Below, piece by piece: positions 1-8,175 of a DNA stretch of 19,856 bases. The stretch lies in NCBI GenBank assembly GCA_946480835.1, contig CAMLLC010000025.1, positions 1-19,856 on the forward strand, given 5' to 3'. This DNA is from Entomomonas sp945283395. Lineage in GTDB: Bacteria > Pseudomonadota > Gammaproteobacteria > Pseudomonadales > Pseudomonadaceae. The notes beneath the pieces were generated by a model, which saw only the letters and a list, made by a program, of their open reading frames with translations, had not been told where the DNA came from and did no database searches. The translations under genes and the position numbers were made by a program. Numbering within the stretch: the first letter of the stretch is position 1; every line of letters begins with the position of its first letter.

Positions 1-19
1 CGTCAAGCTCTAAATAGCA

Positions 20-56
20 AACCCCATCACTTAATTGTGGTGGGGTTTTTTATTGC
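20..56 (+). terminator. Rho-independent terminator of an upstream gene
   Basis: The arm CCCCATCAC pairs with GTGGTGGGG (one G-T wobble) around a short TTAATT loop, and a T-run (GTTTTTTATT) follows. This is the classic shape of an intrinsic terminator on the plus strand. The gene it serves lies left of the window and cannot be identified. Confidence 0.8.
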
Positions 57-60
57 TTTT

Positions 61-419
61 TAGAAACTTCATTAGTTGGTTGTTATAATGATTTGAATAT
101 CTCTGAATAATATTTGTTTTAGGTATTATCTGTGCTGGTTTTTTCTTTCGATTAACAAATTACTTAATCATTATGTTGACCCCTTAAATAAGCAGTTGTT
201 AGGAATCTATATGTAAGGTAATTTGGTAACTTTAATAATCTAGAATAAGTTCATTTCTGATTGTTGGTATAATTTACTAGTTTGATTCTATATGACAGAA
301 GAAGATATGGTATTTTCTTATTAATAGCGCCTTTTAGGCATTAAGTATAATAACTTTAACACTAAATCATTATTATCATTAAAGGCGTATTTAATTTCTG
401 ATTTATTAGGAGATAGTCA
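61..419. other. Gene-free AT-rich spacer upstream of chaB
   Basis: No supportable ORF is seen on either strand. Near the right end a loose inverted repeat (CGCCTTT about 329-335, AAAGGCG about 381-387) flanks a stretch with ATTATTATCATT, which looks only vaguely like a Fur site. A Shine-Dalgarno-like TAGGAGAT (about 407-414) precedes the chaB start codon. Nothing else is recognised. Confidence 0.5.
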
Positions 420-646
420 ATGCCCTATCAAAAGAGAGAAGATTTACCTGATAGTGTAAAACATGTGTTACCTGCTCATGCCCAGGATATTTATAAAGAG
501 GCATTTAATAGCGCTTGGCAGGAGTATAAAGATAAAAAAAACGGCGGGGTGATGAATCAAGAGAACAAGTTGCTCATAAGGTAGCTTGGGCGGCTGTTAA
601 GAATCTATATCAAAAGGATACAGACGAAAAATGGCATAAAAAATAG
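420..646 (+). pseudogene. chaB: chaB-like gene, frameshifted in an A8 run
   Basis: The first 38 or so codons read as a ChaB N-terminus (MPYQKREDLPDSVKHVLPAH, then an acidic/aromatic helix). At an A8 run (534-541) this frame leaves the family and stops at TAG 582-584, giving 54 residues. Shifted by -1 at that run, the sequence continues as RRGDESREQVAHKVAWAAVK and ends at TAG 644-646, which completes a 75-residue ChaB, the usual family length (E. coli ChaB is about 76). One A is therefore missing relative to an intact gene. ChaB is a small putative regulator of cation transport linked to ChaA in E. coli; no chaA is visible here. The zero frame reads A AAA AAC at the lesion, a canonical -1 slippery heptamer, so some full-length product by slippage is possible. 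A sequencing error in the homopolymer is the other alternative. Confidence 0.85.
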
Positions 647-1235
647 TAGCGTTGTAGTGTGGAAATACTTTAATTAAGGTTAGTAGTAGCCACGAACTAA
701 TTTAACAGAGATTTAGCTAAGAAAAGATACCGTATGATTAATTCATGATTACTATAGAGATATCTAAGGGATAGGCATTTTCTTATAGGGCCTTGTAGAT
801 TTGATAGTGAACCAAATAATGGCAGATTGTTCTGAGTATAGAGGATAGCATCATTTAATACATTATAAAGATAATGAATATTTTATATTTTGGGAGATTG
901 TTTAGAGTTTTGTAACTTAAAAAGGTTTTCTAGATTTGTTCCAAAAGGGCTTTGCATAAAGAATAATGATTAAAGTAAATGCTGAAGAAGAGTAGTAGCC
1001 CTTTTATATATGATAAGTCTTTGCCGCTGCTATTTAGGAGAAGTTAAAAGATAGGGTCGTATTTTATTGGATTGGCTAGTTATCTTAAATTATCTAAGAA
1101 CAGTTATAGTTTATTTAAAAATATCCTATTTTTAATAAGTTACTTTAGATAATATTGTTTTTTATCAGTTTTATTCATTTATTTAGTATTATTATTTAGG
1201 TAGTAATAGGAAATATTATTTAACTGAGGAAAAAA
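647..1235. other. 589-base gene-poor AT-rich spacer
   Basis: All frames are densely interrupted. One minus-strand stretch of roughly 48 codons (about 693-840) is open but has no start codon context and no recognisable family. An inverted repeat, AAAAGGGCT (943-951) and AGCCCTTTT (997-1005), encloses 45 bases and could mark a structured RNA or a decayed terminator. The right end should hold the promoter of the following gene; no convincing -35/-10 pair could be chosen in this AT-rich DNA. It may be the remains of a lost gene. Confidence 0.45.
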
Positions 1236-1742
1236 ATGCAACGTAACATGTTAGTTATTTTACAATTTATAATAGTTAGTTTATGTTTAACAAATTATAG
1301 TTTGGCAGAGCAAGATGTTAGTAAATTGTATTTACCAGGAGATATTACGCAGGTTCAAGCTGAGGAAGTAATAGCTGCTGCAGTAAAGAAAGCAGTCTCT
1401 AATAAGTTGCTGATGAATATTGCAGTAGTAGATGCGGGAGGAAATTTGAAGGCTTTTGTCCGGATGGATGGAGCTTTTTTAGCAAGTATTGATATAGCAA
1501 TTAAGAAGGCTAAAACTGCACGTTCCCTTAATATGTCCACTCATGAGTTAAGTCAACTAACTCAACCTGGTAAAGAGTTGTATGGAATAGAGGTTACTAA
1601 TGGTGGCATGGCCATTTTTGGTGGCGGTGAATTGATTAAGAATAAAGATGGACTTATTATTGGAGCAATAGGGGTGAGTGGGGGTAGTGTTGCTGAAGAT
1701 ATGTCAGTAGCTCAAGCCGGTGCAGCAGTAATAGCTAAATAA
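1236..1742 (+). CDS. Exported GlcG/HbpS-family haem-binding-like protein
   Basis: This is a 168-residue protein. Residues 1-24 look like a Sec signal peptide (basic start, hydrophobic VILQFIIVSLCL core, cleavage near SLA|EQ), so it should be periplasmic. The rest matches the GlcG/HbpS (DUF336, Haem_degrading) fold: an N-terminal helix after LTQVQAEEVIAAAV-type sequence, the strand NIAVVDAGGNLKAFVRMDGA, then IAIKKAKTA, and the C-terminal GAIGVSGGSVAEDMSVAQAG. HbpS members bind haem; others are GlcG-like proteins of unknown role. The start is supported by GAGGA at 1226-1230, five bases upstream. It lies 30 bases from the cupin gene, and both products are exported, so they probably form an operon and share a periplasmic task. 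A haem or small-molecule role is inference. Confidence 0.8.
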   Translation: MQRNMLVILQFIIVSLCLTNYSLAEQDVSKLYLPGDITQVQAEEVIAAAVKKAVSNKLLMNIAVVDAGGNLKAFVRMDGAFLASIDIAIKKAKTARSLNMSTHELSQLTQPGKELYGIEVTNGGMAIFGGGELIKNKDGLIIGAIGVSGGSVAEDMSVAQAGAAVIAK

Positions 1743-1772
1743 GATTATTTATTAAGTATAGAGGGTCTTTTC

Positions 1773-2189
1773 ATGTTGGGTAGAATATTTATTGGGGTTA
1801 TTATGTCGTTTGTTGTTAACACAGTAATAGCAGACGTCTATTTAAAAGATCAACTGGTATCTTTTAATAGAGAAGCAGTGGCTGGTGGAAAAGGAACTTT
1901 ATATGGTCAATTTGCTTTTAAACGAGATGGAGCGTTAAAAGATCAAGCTATTAAAGAGATTGGTTGGATGACTTTACAACCAGGTGACTCTATAGGATTA
2001 CATAAGCATGAAACAAATGAGGATGCCTATATTATTATTTCAGGAACAGGGACATTTACAGACTCAGATGGGAAGACTTATGCTGTAAAAGCTGGTGATG
2101 TAACTATTGCTCGTAAAGGACAATCACATGCTTTAATAAATACCGGTAAGGAGCCTTTAGTATTTCTTGATGTAATAGCTGAGCAGTAG
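1773..2189 (+). CDS. Exported small cupin-domain protein
   Basis: This is a 138-residue protein with a hydrophobic start (residues 1-20, MLGRIFIGVIMSFVVNTVIA, cleaved near IA|DV) and a single cupin_2 domain over about residues 62-135. The metal-binding motif is visible: H77 and H79 in GLHKHE, E83 in NEDAYIII, and H119 in KGQSHALIN, the usual HxH-x(3)-E...H set of a metal cupin. Such domains act as dioxygenases, isomerases or simple ligand binders; the substrate cannot be told here. It follows the GlcG/HbpS-like gene after 30 bases with its own GAGGGT site at 1761-1766, and a strong hairpin lies just after its stop. A periplasmic partnership of the two proteins is inference. Confidence 0.8.
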   Translation: MLGRIFIGVIMSFVVNTVIADVYLKDQLVSFNREAVAGGKGTLYGQFAFKRDGALKDQAIKEIGWMTLQPGDSIGLHKHETNEDAYIIISGTGTFTDSDGKTYAVKAGDVTIARKGQSHALINTGKEPLVFLDVIAEQ

Positions 2190-2222
2190 AGCCGTAGTTT
2201 GAACAGTTGTATTGTTTAAGTC

Positions 2223-2252
2223 ATAAAAGGGCGAGTATTCTGGCCCTTTTAT
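2223..2252 (+). terminator. Terminator-like hairpin after the cupin gene
   Basis: ATAAAAGGGC and GCCCTTTTAT form a perfect 10-bp stem around a 10-base loop, 33 bases after the cupin stop codon. The A-rich and T-rich arm ends would let it work as an intrinsic terminator in either direction. Confidence 0.7.
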
Positions 2253-2693
2253 AGCTTAATTAGCTTGATAGAGAAATTTACTGAAGCTATGTCTTAAACT
2301 AAGTACTTTAGCTAGATATTGCAGATATTTATCAATTAAATTGAATGAGATATAAAATGTTTTTAAAATAGTTGTTGCTTTGGCAAATTATTCATTTTGT
2401 TACTTTTGGTTAGAGATTGTTATAACTTTAATATAAATACTATGTCTAGTAGAGAAAATATTATTATGGCTAATAAAAGTATAACTTTAAACTTACAGCC
2501 GAATTATTTAATAATATTGAACTATTTAATAATTTTTGCTTCACCACTCTAGACAAAATAATAAAAAGTAAATAGCATAACGAAGACTTATTTAACATGA
2601 ATAAAATTAAAGGATATCTTTATAATATTGCATTTGATTCATAATTATTAGCTAAATAAAATTATAGCCTTTAACTAATAAAGAGATATTTTC
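2253..2693. other. Spacer upstream of the metE pseudogene
   Basis: No ORF, tRNA or conserved riboswitch core was recognised. In particular the B12-box (GCCACTG) of a cobalamin riboswitch, common before metE in some bacteria, was not seen. Many short AT-rich inverted repeats occur, but none stands out from the base composition. Confidence 0.4.
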
Positions 2694-4982
2694 ATGGCTA
2701 TAGCACATAATTTAGGCTTTCCGCGTATTGAACGTGACCGTGAGTTAAAAAAAGGCCTTGAGGCCTACTGGAAAGGTGATATTGATCAGGCTGCATTAGA
2801 AAAAATAGGTAAACAATTAAGAGCAACCCATTGGCAGTTACAAAAAGAGGCGGGTGTTGACTTATTACCCGTGGGTGATTTTGCTTGGTACGATCAAGTA
2901 TTAACGCACTCTTTAATGTTCGGTGTTATTCCACAACGTCATCAAAATAAAGAAAATTCTATCTCGTTAGATACCCTATTTGCTATGGCTAGAGGTGTTA
3001 GTAATCATGCTTGTAATTGTGGTATTAATACACAAGCACTAGAAATGACTAAGTGGTTTGATACTAATTACCATTACTTGGTTCCTGAGTTTGCTAAAGA
3101 TCAATCATTTAAGCTATCTTGGCAACAGCTTTTTGATGAGGTTTTAGAAGCTAAGGCTTTAGGCTATAACGTTAAGCCTATTATTATTGGCCCCCTCACT
3201 TATTTATGGTTAGGCAAAGCAAAAGAAGCTAACTTCGATAAATTAGACTTACTACCAAATTTATTACCGCTTTATGGTCAAATACTACAAAAGCTATCCT
3301 CTCTAGGGATAGAATGGGTACAGATAGATGAGCCTATTTTAGGGTTGGACTTGTCGCAACGATGGAAGTCAGCTTTTGAAACAGCTTATAATCTTTTAGC
3401 TAGAGAACCCACAAAAAAATTAGTAGCGACTTATTTTTCTGGGCTTGAAGATAACGTTGGTTTGGCCTGTGGTTTGCCAGTAGATGGTTTACATGTTGAT
3501 CTGATACGGGCTCCAGAACAGTTGTCAACGATTTTAGACCATTTGCCTGCTTATAAAATACTCTCTTTAGATGTAGTTAATGGTCGGAATGTTTGGTGTG
3601 CTGATTTATAAAAAATATTAGCAACTTTAAAAACTGCGGTTCAACGAATAGGCAATAATCTATGGATAGCCCCAGCATGCTCTTTACTACATACGCCTGT
3701 TGACCTAGAGCGAGAAGACGTATTGGATGTAGAGCTAAAAAGCTGGCTTGCTTTTGCTGTGCAAAAATGTAAAGAAATAGCTATTTTGACTAAGGCAATT
3801 AATCAGCCGGATATATCTGATGTATTATAGGCTCTGGCATTGAATAGACGTATTCAGCAATCCAAAGTTAATTCATCACGTATTCATAAATCTTTTGTAC
3901 AAACAAGATTGTTAGCTATTACTGAGCAAGATACTAAGCGTCTATCAACATTTAAGTCACGTATTGAGCAGCAAAAACAAAGGTTAAAGCTTCCTTTGTT
4001 TCCAACAACAACCATTGGTTCATTCCCTCAAACAAGAGAAATTCGTGCAGCTCGCAATGACTTTAAGCAAGGGCGTATTAATGAGAAAAAGTATACTGAG
4101 CTAATGCAACATGAAATTGATGATGTAATCAATTTTCAAGAGCAAATAGGCTTAGATGTATTAGTGCATGGTGAGCCAGAGCGTAATGATATGGTAGAGT
4201 ATTTTGCTGAGCAACTAGAAGGCTATGTTTTTACACGCTTTGGTTGGGTACAAAGTTATGGATCTCGCTGTGTAAAACCAGCCCTCATCTACGGTGACTT
4301 ATCACGTTCCAAACCTATGACAGTGAACTGGATTAGCTATGCTCAAAGTAAAACTAAAAAAATAATGAAAGGAATGCTCACAGGCCCTGTAACCATGTTA
4401 ATGTGGTCTTTTCCTCGAGAAGATATTTCAAGAGAGGCTCAGGCCAAACAACTCGCCTTAGTCATAAGAGACGAAGTTATCGATCTAGAAGCTGCGGGCA
4501 TTAAAATCATTCAAATAGATGAGGCAGCATTTAGAGAATGGCTGCCTCTGCGTAAAACCGAATGGCAAAATTACTTAAATTGGGCAGTTAATGCGTTTCG
4601 TTCTTGTTCATCTGGTGTTCGTGATGATACACAAATTCATACACATATGTGCTATAGCGAGTTTAATGACGTTATTGAGTCTATTGCAGCGATGGATGCT
4701 GATGTAATTACTATCGAAACATCACGCTCTCAAATGGAGTTATTAGATGCATTTAAATCCTTTAACTATCCTAACGAGACTGGCCCAGGCGTGTATGATA
4801 TTCACTCACCAAGGGTTCCAAGTATAGAATAGATGATAGGATTATTAAAAAAAGCTGTTAAATTAATCCCCGAACAACAATTATGGGTTAATCCTGATTG
4901 TGGTTTAAAAACTCGTGCATGGCCAGAAACAAAGGAAGCCTTAATTAATATGGTAGCTGCTGCTCACAAAATGAGATGTTAA
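2694..4982 (+). pseudogene. metE: metE (B12-independent methionine synthase), three nonsense codons
   Basis: The reading frame from 2694 to 4982 is continuous in phase (763 codons; E. coli MetE has 753 residues) and resembles MetE throughout: NLGFPRIERDRELKKGLEAY at the N-terminus, EMTKWFDTNYHYLVPEF, GIEWVQIDEPILGL, TTTIGSFPQTREIR and ETGPGVYDIHSPRVPS. It is cut by TAA 3609-3611, TAG 3828-3830 and TAG 4830-4832. The last replaces the Trp of a conserved VPSVEW-type motif (TGG to TAG). The zinc ligands His and Cys in THMCYSEF and the Glu in TIETSRS survive, but the fourth ligand (NPDCGLKTR) lies beyond the last stop. The conserved DEPALREGLP has become DEAAFREWLP, so missense drift is also under way. 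MetE makes methionine from homocysteine and methyltetrahydrofolate-polyglutamate; loss implies reliance on MetH or imported methionine. The AAAGAGAT before the ATG may be the old ribosome site. Confidence 0.93.
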
Positions 4983-5408
4983 CCCATCAACATTTTTGCT
5001 AGCAACACAGGTATGAGTGTTCGTATTTTATACTTGAGTTATTGTAATTTCTTACTCAGTTATTTGGGTAAAGCAGTTGTTAAAATACTCTTCAGTTAAA
5101 AATTAATGTACTTAAGGAAAAGTTGTAAAAGAGAAGTTTCTCAAAGGACTTTTTTTATGCATGTAGTTTACGTTTTTTATCCTTAACTCTATCTAAAAAC
5201 GATCTATAAAGCAGGCGTTACATTATATTATTTTTATAATGACGCTTAACTTATTATCTAACTTTACACATTAACTACTTTTGGCAAGTGTTGCTGGTAT
5301 TTATTTCATGGATACACTAAATGATTTTTAAAATCATTATTGCTTTACTAATAAAGTGCACTATGTTCTTATAAAAAAGTAGCTTTTATAGATATCCAAA
5401 TTTTTCTA
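4983..5408. other. Spacer between metE remnant and uraA
   Basis: No coding signal was seen. Two inverted repeats occur. One is GCGT..CATTATA (5215-5227) against TATAATGACGC (5235-5245), an 11-bp stem with a two-base bulge. The other is AATGATTTT (5320-5328) against AAAATCATT (5330-5338). Either could serve as a weak terminator for the converging metE and uraA transcripts, but neither has the usual GC stem plus T-run. Confidence 0.4.
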
Positions 5409-6623
5409 TTAGTTTGGGCTGCTGCTTTTAGTTGTAAGTAGTAAATTGAGTACGATAGCTAGTATGCTAACTAGTCCTACCCCTATTAAATTAAAAGCAC
5501 CTATTTTTAAGGTAAGGCCGCCTATACCACAGGTGAGCACTACCGAGACAATAACTAAATCTTTGGGAATGGAGAGGTCTACTCTACCATCTATAATTGT
5601 TTTTAAACCTATAGAGGCAATAGTACCAAAGAGCAGCACCATTATGCCTCCCATAACGGGAGCAGGGATAGATTGAAGGATAGCATTGAATTTTCCAAAA
5701 AAAGCTAAGCAGATAGCTAGGATAGCTGCATTACTCATTATAATGACTTTGAAGTTACGGGTTATCATTAGAGCTCCTGTTACTTCAGAGTAGGTGGTGA
5801 TAGGTGGTCCTCCTATTAGGCCAGCTAAACAAACGCCTATTCCATCCCCTGTTAAGGTTCTATGGAGGCCGGGTTGTTTTGTGTAATTTTGGCCTGTCAC
5901 ATTCCCTGTAGCCATAACGTTGCCGATATGTTCTATGATAGGTGCTATAGCAACTGGCAGCATAAAGAGGGCTGCGTTCCAGTTAATTTCTATCGGATGA
6001 AAGTTTGGAATAGCAAACCATTCAGCTTGTATAATAGGTTGAAAGTCAATAAGCCCCATGATGATAGCAGTCAAATATCCTACTGCTACACCTGAAAGGA
6101 TCGGGATTAGCTTAAACATGCCTTTGCCAAATACTGAAACTATTACGGTAGTGATTAAGGAGATAGCCGCTAAACTTATAGCTTGAGGATAAGGAATAGG
6201 ATTGGTGGTTGATATGCCCATAGCCATTTGTGAGGCAGAATGAGCTACCGAAAGGCCAATAACCATAATAATAGGGCCTATCACGACTGGAGGTAGGAGT
6301 TTATCTATTAAATTGATGCCTTTGTATTTGATAATAAGGGCAAAAATAAAATAAGTGAAGCCAGCCGTAAACAAACCAAATTGGGTAGCACCTTGCCCCC
6401 ACGTCTGAATAGCATAAATAATAGGGCCAATAAATGCAAAGGAGGAACCCAAGAAGATAGGCACTTGATATTTAGTGACTAATTGGAAAATTAAAGTACC
6501 AATTCCTGCTCCTAATAGGGCCATAGCAGGATTTAATCCGGTTAACAGCGGAACTAATACTAAGGCGCCAAAAGCCACAAAAAGGATTTGGGCACCAGAA
6601 ATAAATTGCTTAATGGGATACAT
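5409..6623 (-). CDS. uraA: Uracil permease (NCS2 family)
   Basis: This is a 404-residue, strongly hydrophobic inner-membrane protein with the NCS2 (xanthine/uracil permease) pattern. IFLGSSFAFIGPI (residues 57-69) is the UraA-type early helix motif. EHIGNVMATGNVTG starts at E231, which corresponds to the uracil-binding Glu241 of E. coli UraA, and TTYSEVTGALMITRN carries E280, corresponding to Glu290. PGLHRTLTGDGIGV is the usual loop between them. It should import uracil by proton symport for pyrimidine salvage. The position of E. coli His245, implicated in proton coupling, is Asn235 here; several homologues also vary at this site, so it is noted without implying loss of function. Length is normal. 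It is transcribed alone, 84 bases downstream of piuC on the same strand. Confidence 0.9.
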   Translation of the reverse strand: MYPIKQFISGAQILFVAFGALVLVPLLTGLNPAMALLGAGIGTLIFQLVTKYQVPIFLGSSFAFIGPIIYAIQTWGQGATQFGLFTAGFTYFIFALIIKYKGINLIDKLLPPVVIGPIIMVIGLSVAHSASQMAMGISTTNPIPYPQAISLAAISLITTVIVSVFGKGMFKLIPILSGVAVGYLTAIIMGLIDFQPIIQAEWFAIPNFHPIEINWNAALFMLPVAIAPIIEHIGNVMATGNVTGQNYTKQPGLHRTLTGDGIGVCLAGLIGGPPITTYSEVTGALMITRNFKVIIMSNAAILAICLAFFGKFNAILQSIPAPVMGGIMVLLFGTIASIGLKTIIDGRVDLSIPKDLVIVSVVLTCGIGGLTLKIGAFNLIGVGLVSILAIVLNLLLTTKSSSPN

Positions 6624-6707
6624 AATAGCTAACTTTGTATAAAGAGTTAGTCTATTATAGGGATATGTAGTTATTTTCTAAAGTATAAATCTGTTAGCAA
6701 AATTGTT

Positions 6708-7388
6708 TTACAGTTCGGCCCATTGTCTTAGTAAATTATGGTAGTTGCCAGTTAAAGTTAAAAGCGCGGGATGATTAGGAAGATCTCTAGCTAACTGTTG
6801 AATAGCTGTATCCATATCAAACAAGAGCCGACGTCGTTCAGCGGAGCGAATCATGCTTTGAGTCCACATAAAAGAAGCATATCGAGTGCCATGAATAACA
6901 GGGTTTACTTGATGTAGGCTAGTAGAAGGATAAAGTACTAGATCTCCTGCGGGTAATTTGACTTGTTGTTGCCCATAGGTATCTTGAATAGTCAACTCAC
7001 CTCCTTGATATTCATCAGGATCACTAAAGAAAAGGGTAGAGGATACATCTGTACGAACTTGGATATGACTACTAACAGGTTTACGAATGGCGTTATCTAC
7101 ATGAAAACCATAAGTTTCACTTTGCGTATAACGATTAAACATAGGAGGGTATACTTTAAGAGGTAGTGTAGCAGAAATAAATAAGGCATTGTTAGCTAAA
7201 CGTTTGATAATTTCATCACCTAGCTCTATAGCAAAAGGATCTTGTTGGTTTAGCTGTTGATTGTCTTTAGCCGCCTTAGCTAAGTGCCCTGCGGTAAGTT
7301 TGCCTGCTTGCCAATCGGCTTGTTCAAGCCGTTGTCTAATAAAGTTAACTTCTTGTTTAGAGAAGATATTAGGAATATGAAGAAGCAT
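6708..7388 (-). CDS. piuC: PiuC-type Fe(II)/2-oxoglutarate-dependent hydroxylase
   Basis: This 226-residue protein has the length of Pseudomonas PiuC and E. coli YbiX (PKHD-type hydroxylases). The double-stranded beta-helix metal triad is visible: H96 and D98 in YGFHVDNAIR and H159 in STSLHQVNPV. R169 in HGTRYASFMWTQS would bind 2-oxoglutarate. The family start (LLHIPNIFSKQEVNFIR) is conserved, which supports the chosen ATG. PiuC is encoded with catecholate-type TonB receptors and is iron-regulated in pseudomonads; its physiological substrate is not established. It is the last gene of the receptor > Sel1 > piuC operon, 19 bases after the Sel1 gene, and so should be expressed under iron limitation. 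Confidence 0.93.
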   Translation of the reverse strand: MLLHIPNIFSKQEVNFIRQRLEQADWQAGKLTAGHLAKAAKDNQQLNQQDPFAIELGDEIIKRLANNALFISATLPLKVYPPMFNRYTQSETYGFHVDNAIRKPVSSHIQVRTDVSSTLFFSDPDEYQGGELTIQDTYGQQQVKLPAGDLVLYPSTSLHQVNPVIHGTRYASFMWTQSMIRSAERRRLLFDMDTAIQQLARDLPNHPALLTLTGNYHNLLRQWAEL

Positions 7389-7407
7389 AAATTATTCAGA
7401 TTAAGGG

Positions 7408-8175
7408 TTATTGCTTAGCTGTGAGCAAGCGTTGATAAATTTGTTGGTCTTGGCTATCGCCTTGTTCTGCACAGCGCTCAAACATTTTTAAAGCTATTTG
7501 TCTAAGGGCTGTATGAGACGATTGCCATAATGCTCTTGCCATTTTTTGCATGAAACCATGGGTGGCTGTTTGCATGGCTTGGCTAAGCCACATAACGGCT
7601 TCATCTACTTTACCTTGTCGGGTAAGGATTGAGGCATAACTACATTGGCCACGAAAATCACCTGCTGAAGCTGAGCGTCGATACCATGAAGTAGCTATTT
7701 CAAGATCTTGCGTTACTATCCAGCCTTCTTCATAGAATCGACCTACCAAATTCATAGATTTGGCGTGCCCTGTTTGGGCTGCTTGCCAATAAAGTTGGTA
7801 GGCTTGTTGCAGATTTTTGGTGATGCCTAAGCCTTTAATAAGTAAATTAGCCAGATTATACTGCCCCCAATTGAATCCTTTGGCTGCTGCTTGTTGGTAA
7901 TAATAACTAGCTTGTTGGTAGTTAATGGCTGTTCCCCAGCCATTTTCGTAACAGCGACCTACCATGTTTATAGCTTGGAGGTGGCCTTGTTCAGCAGCTA
8001 GTTTAAACCAGATAAGAGCTAATGATTGATCTTGTTTAATGCCATTACCATCTAATAACATTTGAGCTAATCTAGCCTGAGCTTCAGGGTGGCCTGCTTT
8101 TGCTACCGCCAACACCAAGCGTGTAGCTTGGTGTGGAGTTTGAGCAGAGAAATGAATAAGCTTATCTTTAGCCAT
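7408..8175 (-). CDS. Sel1-repeat protein of the piu iron operon
   Basis: This is a 255-residue protein without a signal peptide, built of about four to five Sel1-like repeats: consecutive helical pairs with A.MLLDGNGIKQDQSLALIW, VGRCYENGWGTAINYQQASY, ANLLIKGLGITKNLQQAYQL and VGRFYEEGWIVTQDLEIATS. Such solenoids bind other proteins; no enzyme motif is present. Homologues sit between or beside the TonB receptor and piuC in pseudomonads, where their role is unknown. Its ATG overlaps the receptor's stop codon by one base (TAATG), so it is probably translationally coupled to the receptor gene. It is a different protein from the Sel1-type immunity protein further right. Confidence 0.85.
   Translation of the reverse strand: MAKDKLIHFSAQTPHQATRLVLAVAKAGHPEAQARLAQMLLDGNGIKQDQSLALIWFKLAAEQGHLQAINMVGRCYENGWGTAINYQQASYYYQQAAAKGFNWGQYNLANLLIKGLGITKNLQQAYQLYWQAAQTGHAKSMNLVGRFYEEGWIVTQDLEIATSWYRRSASAGDFRGQCSYASILTRQGKVDEAVMWLSQAMQTATHGFMQKMARALWQSSHTALRQIALKMFERCAEQGDSQDQQIYQRLLTAKQ

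Noticed and set aside
350..390. Possible Fur site (ATTATTATCATT) upstream of chaB
   Set aside because: The match is weak in very AT-rich DNA and the downstream gene has no iron link.
2694..4982. Stop-codon reassignment or programmed readthrough as the explanation for the stops in metE
   Set aside because: Neighbouring intact genes end normally at TAA, TAG or TGA, the replaced positions differ, and missense drift is also present in metE, so a pseudogene is simpler.
5446..6095. Plus-strand ORFs antisense to uraA
   Set aside because: They are shadows of the uraA codon pattern, with no recognisable domains or start signals.
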